Below are positions 11,445 to 23,187 of a DNA stretch of 64,000 nucleotides, one piece after another. The stretch covers positions 44,462,855-44,526,854 of the forward strand of contig OY829543.1 of NCBI GenBank assembly GCA_963691705.1, in the 5' to 3' direction. The notes below the pieces were generated by a model. It worked only from the letters and a program-made list of their open reading frames with translations, made no database searches and was not told the origin of the DNA. Source of the DNA: Viola odorata (Eukaryota > Streptophyta > Magnoliopsida > Malpighiales > Violaceae). Numbering within the stretch: position 1 is the first letter of the stretch; each line of letters starts with the position of its first letter. The position numbers and the translations under genes are program-made.

Positions 11445-12833
11445 TGATAGTTGCCGATACCGTAAAAAATAAATGAATACAATTCACCTATGCTCATGCA
11501 AATAAGAACAGTAGCACGTGGTAAAAGGATCATTCCTCAGGGATTCGGTGGACAATTTAAATTCCTTGTAAATGACAAGATAAGTAACAGGTGGTAAATA
11601 CCAATATTGATTGTTGTGTTGCAATTGCTTAAGAAACAGAAAAAGCATAAAATATTAAAGAAAGTGTGTTATGTGTGTGTTCAAATGTGGTAAAATTCCC
11701 AGTAAGGATTCGACTAAGCACACGAATTAAACTGATTGATCATTGATTCAAGTATTTTCAAGACCGTACTTATAGGCGGCTATAGAGACCAGGTGTTCAC
11801 CTAAATCTCCTGCTCTCCTCCTAAACAAGGCTAATAAAGAGACACTCTATTAGAAGCCCCTAATCGGTTTGACAATTCTAAGACACACTCTATAGAATTT
11901 AATCAAATGATTGATAATTCACAGGGAGAGACCGATCCCAAGTCTGGGATAAAAATCCTATAAACCTGACTCTATTCGTTTTCTATTCTGATTCGTCAAT
12001 CAGATAGTTGCCTTCGCATCTCTCTTTACAATGTAGACTCCAAAGTATCAAGAGAAGACTGTAATTAATCAAATCCTAATTGTAGATGATCATACTTCAG
12101 TAGGAATAAGATTAACTTGACATTCAACTAAAATAAATAGAGATATAAGCTGGAATTTAATAAGAACAATTAGATCTCATAATCAATTATTCATGGCAAT
12201 GAATCCTTACAAGGAAAAATAGAATTTAGCTAAGCATCATCATAATAAATGTATAAAAGAGATTAAAAGCATAAAAAGGAATTTAATTAATTAAAGAAGA
12301 AAGCAAACAGAGTTTTTCACGCTCTGTTAATGGTTGTTGTCCAGAGAAAAGAGAAGGAAATATTCGGGAAGAAGGAGTTATATGTTTTTGTGTAAAAAAG
12401 AAGTAGTAGTCCAGAGATGCAGCCCTCTTCTTTATCCTAAATAATAATCCCTAAGTGTTTTCTTCTTAATAAAAGACTTAAAATAATTATTATCTAATTA
12501 AAAGAAATTGTTTATATCTCCTAAACAATAAGAGATAACCCTGCCAATGAAGACTTCTAGCTGGAATTGGACTTCAGCAGAAAGAAATCTTCTAGAAGAG
12601 AAAGACAGCTGGCTCACGTTTGACAAATTCGGATCTCCTTGTCCCAGGTCTAGGGCAAGGAAGCTTCTGGTGCAAAACAGCTCTAAACTTGGCGATTTCA
12701 GCTCCTAATAAATGTTCTGCTTCTCAGCAATATAATCTGCACAAAGGAGTGGAAAACCCGAGAATTAGCAGTATCATCATCCTAAAATAGACATAAAAGG
12801 ATGACGAAAACAAGACAATTTAGCGCTCAATCA
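11445..12833 (-). repeat. 5' LTR of the Athila-like element
   Basis: Starts TGATAGTTGCCGA and ends GCGCTCAATCA on the plus strand. Followed by ATAAC (12834-12838), the second side of the target duplication. Confidence 0.93.
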
Positions 12834-12838
12834 ATAAC

Positions 12839-14950
12839 CCATAAGTCCGTATATGTTTCCGGGGGCGAGAGGTATGAATCCTCTGACTCCTCTTCTGACA
12901 GGTCTGTCAGCGCATCCTTTGTGAATGTGCATTCCACTATGAAGTCTGCTAACGCTTGGGCTTTAATAACTGGTCTAGCTTTGTATTGTAGCCCGTATTG
13001 TTCGAGTTCGATTGCCCAAATTAACATCCTTCCTGAGGACTCCGGTTTTCTAAAGATTCTTCTCAAAGGCTGGTCAGTGAGTACTGTCACAGGGTGGGCT
13101 TGGAAGTACCGATCCATCTTCCGTGTTGCCTGTATTAGGGCAAGCGTTATCTTCTCGATGCGGGCGTATCGTAGCTCAGCGTCTTTCAATATGTGGCTGA
13201 TGAAAAATACGGGGCGGTGTGTATGCCCTTCACTTCGTACGAGGACGGCACTGACTACCTCGTCAGCTATGCCCAGGTATAAGTATAGCTCATCGCCAAA
13301 TTCGGGCCTTGTTAGCACTAGATCAGATGAGAGATAAGCTTTTAGCCCTACGAATGCCTTCTCACATTCCTCCGTCTACCTAAAGGGGGCCTTATTTCGA
13401 ATGACCTTGAAAAAGGGTAAGCACCTCTCACCCTGCTTGGAGATGAACCGTCCTAACGAAATTATGCGCCCAGTGAGTTTCTGTATTTCTTTGACAGTCC
13501 GAGGGGGTATCATGTCTTGGATGGCTTTTATCTTCGAAGGGTTAGGCTGAATACCCTTCCAGCTAACCACATAGCCCAGGAATTTACCCGTTTGGAACGC
13601 GAACATGCATTTTCGCAGATTTAATTTCATTTTGTACTCTTTCATCACATTGAAGACTTCTTCCAAGTCAGTTAGGTGATCTCTAAAGCTTCGACTTTTG
13701 ACCAGGATGTCGTCTACGTAAGCTTCTACATTTTTCCCAATTTGCTTTTCAAAAACCTTATTCGCCATGCGCTGGAATGTTGCCCCGGTGTTTTTTAGCC
13801 CAAACGGCATCGCAGTGTAGCAGTAAGTGGCCTTTGGGGTGATGAAGGCGGTTTTCTCTTCATCTTCCACGGCCATGGGAATTTGATGATACCCGGAGTT
13901 TGCATCTAGAGAGCTTAGGTAGGCGTACCCAGCGGTTTGATCGACCAACTGATCGATTCGGGGAAGGGGATAGCAATCCTTGGGGCAGGCATCGTTCAAG
14001 TAGGTGAAGTCGATGCACATGCGCCAATCTCCATTAGGCTTGGGGACTAACACAGGGTTAGCCAGCCAGGTCGGGTATTGGACTTCTCGGATGAACCCCA
14101 CGTCCGTGAGTTTTAACAGTTCCCTCTCGATAGCTACTATCTTCTCTGGCGAGAAAACGCGCCGCCTTTGTTGAACAGGCTTGGCGTTAAGGTTAACGTT
14201 CAGCCGGTGTTCCGCAACCTCTCGTGAAATTCTAGGCATGTCCGCTGGTTTCCATGCGAATTCTCCTTTGCATTTTCTTAGCAGTCGAGCTAACTGCACG
14301 TTCTCTTCAGGGCTTAGCTTCTCGCTGACCAAGATATTTGCTTCACTATCCTCTCCGATAGGTATTGACATCATCTTATCCAGTGGCTGAGTGCGCTTTT
14401 CTTCTTTATCATCTAAGGGATCGTCCGCTACGCATACGTAGCGATCACAGCTCCTTTGAGTCATGAGCAAGTAGCATTCGGTGGCTAACTTCTGGTCTCC
14501 TTTGATTGAAACCACGCCGTCCCACGAGGGGTATTTCATCCGCAGGTGTTTTTGTGATATCGCTGCCCCGAAGCGGTTGAGGAACGGCCTTCCCAGTATG
14601 GCATTATAGGGCAGAGTCAAGTCTACAACCAGGAATAATAACTCTTCGGAGCATTTGGATGTGTCCTCTCTGAAATACACTGGCAGTGACGTGATCCTTG
14701 TTACCGAGATCGGGACCCCATCAACCCCAATAATCGGCCTTTTGCAAGGCGCTAACTCACCGTCAGGGCACTTCATCAGGTTGTATGCTTCTAGCAAAAA
14801 CAGATTTACCGCGCTCCCATTGTTGACAAGAGTTCTTCTTATTCCATGGTTGTCAATAACGGGTGTTACTACCAACGCGTCATTATACGGGACAATACCA
14901 TCCTGTCTAAAGCGCTTATTGCCTTGATTTTCACCTGTGCGCTTTCTCAT
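12839..14950 (-). pseudogene. Tat pol: protease, reverse transcriptase, RNase H N-terminal part
   Basis: Starts at ATG 14950. The protease comes first (LVNNGSAVNLF, where families have LVDNGS, so the catalytic Asp appears changed to Asn), with ILGRPFLNRF after it. RT follows with LVPKPNGDWRMCIDF, LPRIDQLVD, SSLDANSGYHQI, MPFGLKNTGATFQR and an intact AYVDDILVKS catalytic loop. The frame is stopped by TAG at 13376-13378, where FRWTEECEKAF is usual, and then reads on into RNase H to 12839. There it is cut by the Athila-like insertion, and the rest is at 6820. The ATG overlaps the gag stop as ATGA. Confidence 0.88.
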
Positions 14951-16920
14951 TTGCGCTTTTCCCCGGGACCGGGCGTTTGCTGTAAAGTTTCATCATAGTA
15001 GGGCGTCCCGCCCGCGATGATATTAATCATAGGCACCTGGTCGCTGTGAATAATGAGTGTCTCCCTATTTTGCCCGAGAGGGATCGCGTTAGCTCCCGTG
15101 GCGTGAAAAGGTGTTTGCTTATGGGCAGTTATTCCTTCAGTTGGGTTGTTCCTGGCCCCTTCTCTTGCCTTGGTGGCAAACTCTCCAAGATAGCCTTCTT
15201 CAACTAGGCGTTCGATGGCCAATTTTAGTTCTCGACACACATCCGTCGAATATCCTTTGACTTTGTGGAACTTGCAGAATGCGTTCTCTCTTCCTCCCAT
15301 AATTACTCCTGGTTTCACAGGAGCTGGGTAACGGATGGGTAGATTTCATTGCTGGACTATCGCTAAGATTTCTGCTCTTGGGAGTATGAGGGAAGGAAGG
15401 TCAGGGTCGTATATCCGACCTTTCGGCGGATCCGCTGGTTTTCGGATAGGGGAACCTCCAGATCTCCCTTTCGAAAAATTGCCTCTCTGCCTATTAGAGG
15501 CCTTGGCGTTATGCTCTTTCCGCTGGCTATAATCATTGCTTGGTCGTGTATCAAGAGTGTTGCTAGGTGGGGCATTAGAGGCCAGGTACGGTTCTGACGG
15601 CATATCCCGCATCCGCTCTCTATTTTCCTCTTCTTCCATCCTCACATAATTATGCGCTTTCAGTCTTAGTGCATCCAGGGTCAATGGTGGGTCCACCATT
15701 AATGTGTCTCTCAATTTTCCGTAACGGCAGTTACGCTTTAAGGCTTCCACGGCAAAATCGATAGTGACCCCTAGCGTCAGGGACATTTCGAGATCAAATC
15801 GACCTAAAAATTCATTCAACGATTCCTGCGGTTTCCGATGAATATCAAATAACGCAGTTGCTGACTTCCTGATAGGGACTGCGGTGCTAAACAGACTCCT
15901 GAACTTATCTTCCAGCTGGGAAAAGTTATCAATAGATCCGGCTGGGAGTCCCTCGAACTAGAGACGTGTCACTCCTGATAGTGTCATAACAAAAATTTGG
16001 CATAGCGCGGCATCACTACGGGTTTGAAACTGCACAAAGTCTTTCACCTTATTAAGGTGAGAAATAGGGTCTCTCGTGCCATCGTACGATTCTGTAGGGA
16101 GTTTTACATGTCGGTGGACCCTGTGATGCCTCACGCGGTAACTGAACGGGTGACTAACGTTACCGTCAGGGACTCCATGAGGTCGATGTGGAGGGGGATT
16201 TTTGACATTGTATCTTGGGTTCTGGGGATCATATTCATGATGCCGCCTAGGAGATCGGTTGCGGCTTCTAGGCGTTTGAGTCCGGCGCCTCCTGCTGCTT
16301 GACCATTCACTGTATCTAGGGGATGGTTCCCTGAACATCTCATCTCACCTGTCATCCCAATGTTCTCTATATTCATCACGTCGGCGACCTTCTTCAGGGA
16401 TAGGGATTTCTCTCCTATATTGCCCAAGAGGTTCGACATGTCCATGTGCAAGTTGCAGGACATTCATGGGGGCCGATGACAAAGGTAGGGAAAGTGAAAA
16501 CCCTCTGGATTGTCGTGGTGACAACGGCCGCTCATTGACAATAGACTAAGTGAAAACCATTTATGAGGACACACCGGGTCCCGAGACATGAGGCGTAAAC
16601 CCAGCAGCCAATTCTGTCAACTGATCCAATTGGGTTCGAAGGGCCGCTATTGAGTTCACAAGAGGGTTGTTCGCACCTCCTCCCCCGGATCCCCTCACTT
16701 GGGGGGTAGAATAGATGGGTCCCGCTATCTGGGAAAAAGGGGAACAGATCTGGAATGCAGATGTTTCTGTCACTTGTCTAAAGGGAGGATCCGATCCCCC
16801 TATGGTGATCTCTTGCATTGCAATAGAAGTATTAGCAGTAGCGAAAGGAAAAAGTCGTCGGTGGGTGGAGAACGGGATGCTGGAGGATTGGGACAGCGCG
16901 GGATCTGAATCTGAAGCCAT
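14947..16920 (-). pseudogene. Tat gag
   Basis: One minus-strand frame of about 657 codons from the ATG at 16920 to TGA 14947-14949. An N-terminal Ser/Pro-rich segment with a leucine-rich helix (AALRTQLDQLTELAA) is followed by an Arg/Ser-rich basic stretch. The Retrotrans_gag core comes next (LPTESYDGTRDPISHLNKV, FVMTLSGVTRL, then FEGLPAGSI and SLNEFLGRF). It ends with the zinc-binding-like CKFHKVKGYSTDVCRELK. In-frame stops are TAA 16561-16563, TAG near 16551, TGA near 16344, TAG near 15955-15957 (Trp in relatives) and TGA 15343-15345. It would package element RNA in virus-like particles. Confidence 0.82.
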
Positions 16921-16984
16921 AATCCTTCGAGCTTCGGGAAGAATGGAGCTTGGTTATTAAGGATGCTCACTTAATAGAACCAAA

Positions 16985-17005
16985 GCTCTCAATGAGAGCA
17001 CCAAT
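16985..17005 (-). promoter_or_regulatory. Primer binding site of the Tat element
   Basis: The minus strand after the LTR end reads TTGGTGCTCTCATTGAGAGC, about two bases inside the LTR. This form is common in plant Tat/Cinful-type gypsy elements. Confidence 0.75.
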
Positions 17006-17006
17006 T

Positions 17007-17597
17007 TGATAAGAATTTGTCAGCTGTCGAAGGGTGGAAGGTGGAAGGGCTCCTCAGATCCGGTGTCCGCGGTGGTCCGACGTACCTGCAAGACGCCGGA
17101 GGGGGTCTCTGGCGTAAACACTCCAAAGCTTAAGTTAGTATCAGTGGTCAGAATGTCAGAGCTTGGGCCAGTCAAATACTGCTTACCTTCCTCCTTTGTG
17201 GCGGAGGTATTTATAGGCAAAGCAGATCATTTCTGGATGATCTTGGTCACAAGGTGCTAACGCGCCCGTCAGGTGGTTAGGGCTCCTTGTTGATGAAATG
17301 TGTTATCACTGCGTTAGATATAGGTATTGGGGGGGGGGGGGGGGGTAGACATTACCTAGGCAAGGTAACGTCTAGACTCCTCTCGAGAAGCCTGACGTGA
17401 CCTGGGATGGGATAACGCCCTGTGTTATGACTGCGTGATGTATGGGACCCCCTCGCTGATGTCGACCATCCCAGCGTCAGTCAGATAGAGGGAGGCGATA
17501 GCCTTGAGGTTGCCGGGACGGTAGGAACAATATCCATTTTTCTCTTCCCGCGGGGTATGAGACGAAAATACCCTTGTCGTTAGGTATATTGTTATCA
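17007..17597 (-). repeat. 5' LTR of the Tat element
   Basis: 591 bp. The plus strand runs from TGATAAGAATTTG to ATATTGTTATCA, so the ends TGATAA/TTATCA are perfect 6-bp inverted repeats. A minus-strand TATA box (CTATAAATA) is at 17208-17216. It contains a run of 17 G at 17329-17345. The flank AATTG follows at 17598. The partner LTR is not in the window. Confidence 0.85.
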
Positions 17598-18127
17598 AAT
17601 TGTTTCTACTTTGGTGCATGAAAAATAAGCGTAGGGTGAATTTAGGATTTTGGGTTGCTTGTGCTATTCTTCATGTTCAAAATGGTTCTCGAGGCCCCAT
17701 TTTTGGGTCTTTGATTGCTTTGCTTGTTGTGAATTCGCGCGAAATTAATTTGACTTCTGCTGGCCTTAGTGAGCCGATTCCCTTTAAAGATTTAGACCCC
17801 CGTACACTAGATACGATGGGGCACTTGTGCATCTCACATGGTGTTTTGAGGTTTTCCATAGGTACAACTCTGGTGGGTGAAAAGGTCTTCGGCACAAAGA
17901 ATGGAGGAGTTTTCTCTTACCCCAACCTTTCAAGGCCTCAGACTCCTGTTGTCCCTCGGGCCCCCGAAGAGAAATCAGAGCACGCCCCTAAAAGCAATCA
18001 AACAAGCAAGTCAACCGATCTACAACCTCAGACACTCCTCCGCATCGAATGCCTGCTACAAGCAGTTTTAGCAGAACTTCGAGGCCTCGCGACCGAAGTG
18101 GCCAGGAGCAAGCTCCCGCCCCCCTGA
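17598..18127 (+). pseudogene. C-terminal part of an Athila env-like ORF
   Basis: The open frame enters from the Tat junction and ends at TGA 18125-18127, giving about 175 codons. WCMKNKRRVNLGFWVACAI and GPIFGSLIALLVV resemble the conserved core of the plant-specific protein found between pol and the 3' LTR of Athila elements. The tail is Pro/Ser-rich and ends in a short leucine-rich helix. It has no transmembrane segment that can be called with confidence. The start is lost to the Tat insertion. The family assignment is by recalled similarity only. Confidence 0.5.
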
Positions 18128-19891
18128 TCCCCCCCCGAACAATTTATATTTCATGCCCTCGAGGAGGGCCAAAAATAGTTTTACCTGCTTTCATTTTATT
18201 CTGTCATGTACTCCCTTTAATTTTCGTTGAACTCCTTGTGTGCCCCCTTCTCACATTGAGGACAATGCGCTGCCTAAGTGTGGGGAGGGGTATATCTGTG
18301 TGTTTGTTGTTTGTTGCATGTTTAAAATTCAGTTTGTTGCCTGATTGCATGCTTCTGCGGAATTTTGTTTTTAACGGATTTTTTTCAAAACCTCGCTAAA
18401 TTTTCCAAAAAATCTACCACTGCCTAGTTTTCAAATCCTTTGTGAATAGACACATTTTTATCACATTTTGCACAAGTATGAACCACCAGCACCTTGTCTA
18501 GGCCTAGTCATTCTCATTTTTGCCTGCTGAACCTTATATCCATATCTAGACCCCGACATCAGTAGTCACAAAAGCACCCTATGAGAACTTGAACCTCCAT
18601 GCCTATTTCTTTATTGTGTGATTAGAATGCTTTAGCTAGGCGCTGGTTGATCTTGCATGATATCCCTGGGTATAGTCACTCTTAGGACATGGGAAAGCTT
18701 AGATATGATAGAAAACTTCGCATCAATGTCTCTTTCTTTCTCTTCTCCTCTCTCTCTCTCTCTCTCTCTTTTCTTTTCTAGCCCCCAACATTCCCCTTCT
18801 TTTCCTATTCCTCCCTGACCATTCATTTCTCTTCTTGATCTTTTTCCTTGGCATGTAAGGTAGCAATTATTGAGGGTAACGTCGAGGGCTAGACATCTAA
18901 AGAACTCGCAGACAAGTTCAAGTGTGGGGAAGCAGACAAAAGCAAAAGACTTCAGAGCAGAAAGCAAAGATCTAGGGCAACAAAAAGCATAAAATCGAAA
19001 AAAAATTGGCAAAACTTTTCGAGCCCTAGATCATTCAAAGAAATCAAGCCCCAGAAAAGCTTAAGTGTGGGGAAGCGAAAAAGAAGTCACCATCGATGCT
19101 GGAAGCAGATCAAGGGCAAGCGCTGAACGAAAAATCAAAAGTCTCATACCCCGAAAGAATCAAAGTTTTGTAAGTGGTTCGTGCCCCCACTCCTTATTTT
19201 AGAAAAAAAAAAGAAGAGAAAAATTCAAAATAAAAGGAGGGGGGGAAGGGCATTGAGCAAACAAAGAGAGAATCCGCATCCGAAGCCTCAACAAGAAGAG
19301 TCTCGAGCCCTCGAAAAGAAGACCTCTGTCTAGCCCCCGAACCACTTCGTGCCCTCGATGAAAGTTGCCTTGCCACTTCGCCTTTTTCCTAAGCCAAGGA
19401 ATCCAACCAGGTTCTACCTGGTCCTTTCTTTGCTTTCCTTCTTTTCTCCCCTCATTTCTCTTCTGTTCATCTCCTGTCTCTCTCTTCCACATTTCTAGCT
19501 CATTCCATCCTTTTTCTTTCTTCCTACTGATGCGTTGTTTTTTTCGATCGTTGATTGCCCATGCATGTGTTCTACAGTACTCGGATTGATATGCAAGTTT
19601 AACTTTGTGTTGTGTTATATGCATTTAGTTTCGAGTGTAAACACTTAGCCTTGCTTGCGAGAGTGAGTGTAAACACGTATCTGGTAATGGCTGTTGATTA
19701 AGGGTTGGATATGGGAAAGTTTGATCTTTGGGGTCGTTACCCCTCTGGTTTGATGCAGGTGTCTCCTATGTGAGAATCTGTATCGTCCGAAGTCTAGCCT
19801 GGTGCCGGTTCATGTTTGTAGGTGGTTACTGTGCTGTCTGTTTATGAAGGTAGTTTTCAGTTTTGTGATTGCTCGAGGGCGAGCAATGGGC
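18128..19891 (+). other. Non-coding 3' region of Athila element A
   Basis: Holds the phrase CACATTGAGGACAATG followed by TAAGTGTGGGGAGGG, an Athila 3' landmark also seen at 22020-22055. Two further AAGTGTGGGGAAGC blocks lie at 18921 and 19062. Open frames here are low-complexity Lys/Glu/Arg or Phe/Ser tracts without family signal. Confidence 0.6.
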
Positions 19892-19903
19892 AGTGTGGGG
19901 ATT
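19892..19903 (+). promoter_or_regulatory. Polypurine tract of Athila element A
   Basis: AGTGTGGGGATT directly before TGATAGCG, the start of the 3' LTR. Confidence 0.75.
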
Positions 19904-21510
19904 TGATAGCGTGTCTTTATTGTAGGTTTTTCTATCTTATTTTCGGCCTTTTCAATGGCAAGATACTTCTGATCTACCCTTTTTCCCAGCTTTTTGCAGA
20001 TCAGAGCCTAAAGGGAGGAAAGAGCAAAAACGAGCACTTTTGGAAGCATTTCTGGAGTCTTGAAGATCGAGGTCTAGAAGAGCAGAAGTCGTCGAGCCCG
20101 CGACGTTAACCAGACCAGTGAGTTGTCTCAAACCCCCGACTTCCCTATGTCAGATCCGAGATCAAGAGGCAGAAGGAATGAGTCCCAAGCACTTCTAGAA
20201 GGTGCCAGATGCTTACAGAAGATTCTGGAATATTCTCTGCCAAGGACGCGGTCCCCTTGTGTGCTGACGTCCTCCCAAATGCTGACACCTTCTCTCCCTT
20301 AGCTGTATTTTTGTCCCCTAGCTAGTTTTAGTCTATATAAGCTTAGTTGTAGGGTTTTGTAAGGGAGGCTGGATTAAGACATTAAAAACATCTCTCTACT
20401 TACCCTAATTCGGAGGGATTTTATTCTCTTGAATATTGGAGCAGCCACCACTTTTGTAAAGGAGGAAGCTTTCCTTCTCTGATTTATAAAATCAGTCACC
20501 GGTTTATTCTAATCTTTTCCTTTAAGCTTTCTTGCATGAGATTTATTACCTACTGTTCATATATTGTTATGGGTAGCTAAATACCACCTTCTTAGTAAAG
20601 GGTGTTTCAAGGGTTGCACGGGTTAGTTAGGAGGCTTAAAGTGTGCTTAATATATTCTCTTGTCATATTCAATCATTTATCGTTTTAATCCTTGCTCATT
20701 TAGAACTGTTGAGGGCCTGATCAACTGTCAATATTTCTGCTTGTGTATTGTCATTCTCTTGGTTATACCTGACGCGAATCCTTGAGATAAAGTAGACACC
20801 TAGCGTAGACATCGCGAAAGGTCTCTTGTCTAGGGTTATTTGATTGTTTGGGTTATGTAATGCGAGCTTGACAACCTGAGATGTCACGCCCCAGATCTGT
20901 CTTGCCTCCGCTTCATGGGCGTTTTGAGTAGTGTCTCCCCGCATTCATGCCTGGGTGGATGGCGAAACGTCAAGGCCGCCCCATATGTGGAAACGGGAGG
21001 TGGCTTCTACCTACGAAGGTGAGTAGGGAGTCTACGTGGAAACATGGCTCCTATAGCAGATCTATGCTAGAGTTTGGAATATCTTCGGGCCCGTGAATAG
21101 TTGACTTGGAAAGCAACCTGAGAACACCTTTTGCTAAGATCTTTTCCCAACTGATTTATATCTTTCTTGTTACTTTTCGTGCCCTTGAATATATTTTGTT
21201 ATCTAGCCCCTAATTGCTTTTTACCTTCGAGACCTCGAATGCTTGTTGCTTTTAAGATTGTGTTTTACCTATATTTACTCAACTATTTTGTTAGCTCCCA
21301 TATCTGCGTCGATTAATTCATTAATCGACAGGAACCCCCCCCCCGTGTTTCTTACCCGTATTCTGCTGCATTTGTGCCTTGTCATACTTCACTAACAGTT
21401 TATTCCTTCAATCTCTGTGGTTCGACCCTGTCTTGCCCTGTATACATTTATTTGTGCACCTAGGCACCAGGAAAATATTTATTACATTTGAGTGACGATG
21501 AGCATTATCA
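19904..21510 (+). repeat. 3' LTR of Athila element A
   Basis: 1607 bp from TGATAGCGTGTC to GAGCATTATCA. A TATA box TATATAA is at 20334-20340. The end has the Athila-like phrase GGTTCGACCCTGTCTTGCCC about 90 bp before the terminus. The five bases CCCAC (21511-21515) are one candidate side of its target duplication. Confidence 0.75.
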
Positions 21511-22420
21511 CCCACAGTAGCCAAAACCCACCTTTTGTGATGCAGGGACAACAGAATTATGAGCTGGAACAGCCTCCCGACCCATTGAAATTTATACCTT
21601 TAGGGCTTGTCCAAGGAATGCCACCCAAACGTCCTGTCAAGCTTAGAGTATGGAGTGAATTTGGGAAGTTTCTTGATAATAAATCCATGACGATGTCGAG
21701 CCCAAGACAATAAATAAGGGTGCTTCATGGGAGGCAACCCATGTTTTTATTTCATTTATTTTTGTTTTTCTTTTGATTTTTCGTGAATAAGTTCAGAGGT
21801 ATTTCGTTGATCCACTTATCATTCTTTACACTTGTTTCCAGGGCTGCTGCAGCGCGATGAGTGCGTTCAAATCAGAGGAAAAATTTTATGCTTCGGCAGT
21901 TGTCTTGGCCAGTAGCTTGGCCAAGACATTTTTTTTCCAAAACTAGCCAAGCTTCCCCTCCAAGTTAACAGCCCCCAGGTAGTTTCTTCTTTCCCATCTT
22001 TCTCTTCTTTCCTTTACACAATGAGGACATTGTGTCTTCTAAGTGTGGGGAGGGTGTTTTTGTGAGTCCAGTCTGTAAGTCTTTTTGAATTCATGTGTTT
22101 TGATATGCTTTTTTGTTTGAGTCATTTGAGTCAGTTTTTTTTATTTTCTGGTCTTATGTTTGCATGAATTTTGTTCTTATTTTTATGCATGTTTAAGTCA
22201 GTCTGTCTTGCTATGTGCACATCAAACCCTGATTTTGACCTAGGTTGTATAGTTCACTACTGAAACTACATTTTAGGCACTTGTTTGATCAAGTCTATGC
22301 TTTAGTACCAGGGAAGTGAATAAGCGTAACATGATCAATGCCTAAGAGGCATATATCCTAATGTATTCAGAACATTAACTATCCACATGGTCTAAAAGAC
22401 ATCTAGCTAGAATCTGAAAT

Positions 22421-22814
22421 ACAATTAGGGCGACAAGGCTTGTTGCGCTGGATTTGAGAGTGTTTTAGTTCCGTCTGGTTGAATGTGTAACGTGTAAAGT
22501 GCTGGAATGTCATAGAGCAGAAGATAGCAAAAGTGGAAGTTCTGGGAGCCCAAAAAAAACAAGCACTGCTATGAATTATGCCTGTAAAAATAAAAAGGGC
22601 AAAGAATTATAAAAAATACAATTAGGGCGACAAGGCTTGTTGCGCTGGATTTGAGAGTGTTTTAGTTCCGTCTGGTTGAATGTGTAACGTGTAAAGTGCT
22701 GGAATGTCATAGAGCAGAAGATAGCAAAAGTGGAAGTTCTGGGAGCCCAAAAAAAACAAGCACTGCTATGAATTATGCCTGTAAAAATAAAAAGGGCAAA
22801 GAATTATAAAAAAA
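22421..22814. repeat. Exact tandem duplication, 2 x 197 bp
   Basis: Unit 22421-22617 starts ACAATTAGGGCGACAAGG and is repeated from 22618. No base difference between the two copies was found on reading. The related sequence in the 6821-12833 element has a single copy. Confidence 0.9.
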
Positions 22815-23187
22815 TAAAAAATCTGCCAAAAAATGACGTAAATAGCACAGTGGTCTAAATACACATATAGATGGAACTGCACTGCGGTAGGACTCAAATC
22901 TGTAGTGAGCTTTGTCTCTTAACCATTGCAAAAATATAAAATTGCTGGATGTCTTGATACCATTTGGATGGGGTATGTTTAGGGTATTGATCGGCCCTTG
23001 GTAGTCCAGCATCGATTTGGTAAGGGAAGTGTCTAGGTAATTTCAGTAGTGAGGTATGCAGCCAAAAGAAGAACTCTGGGGGTCATGATGTTTGTTATGT
23101 TTTGTTCTATATTGATTTGTTTTGTTTTGTTAGTGAGTCATTGAGTCAGTATGCTTGGGGGCAAGCATAGTTCAAGTTTGGGGAATT

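Larger units (their letters stand above)
6821..12833 (-). mobile_element. Athila-like gypsy element with gag and protease only
   Basis: Two direct LTRs of 1389 bp (6821-8209 and 11445-12833) flank a 3.2-kb interior, with a perfect 5-bp target duplication ATAAC at 6816-6820 and 12834-12838. The PBS and PPT show minus-strand orientation. The interior holds a gag C-terminus and protease, stops at the point where RT should begin, and then joins directly to a 3' non-coding region. N-terminal gag, RT, RNase H, integrase and env-like parts are absent, so it must have moved with help from a full relative. By eye the LTRs differ at roughly 30-40 sites (about 2-3%). It splits the RNase H of the surrounding Tat element. 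Confidence 0.93.
1498..17597 (-). mobile_element. Ty3/gypsy Tat-type retrotransposon, 3' LTR not seen
   Basis: On the minus strand the order is 5' LTR 17007-17597, PBS just inside it, gag 16920-14947, protease-RT-RNase H-integrase 14950-5070, a tandem-repeat region, then an antisense spliced gene on the plus strand at 1750-3913. Gag, RT and integrase placed before a 3' antisense ORF is the layout described for the Tat lineage of plant Ty3/gypsy elements. The element is broken by an Athila-like insertion (6821-12833) and by many stops. Its 3' LTR is not present; the left end is cut by the LTR at 1-1497 or lies beyond the window. The 5' LTR abuts AATTG in Athila element A at 17598, one half of the expected target duplication. 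Confidence 0.85.
17598..21510 (+). mobile_element. Athila element A, 3' part with 3' LTR
   Basis: Plus-strand gypsy element entered by the Tat element at 17597. Visible are the C-terminal part of a plant Athila post-pol (env-like) ORF to 18127, a 1.8-kb non-coding 3' region, a PPT and the 3' LTR 19904-21510. The non-coding region carries a (CT)n run near 18749-18770 and three PPT-like blocks of the type AAGTGTGGGGA (18277, 18921, 19062). Its gag-pol half lies left of the Tat element and is not in the window. Confidence 0.75.

Noticed and set aside
18700..19640. Lys/Glu- and Phe/Ser-rich open frames on both strands
   Set aside because: Low-complexity sequence in the non-coding 3' region of an Athila element.
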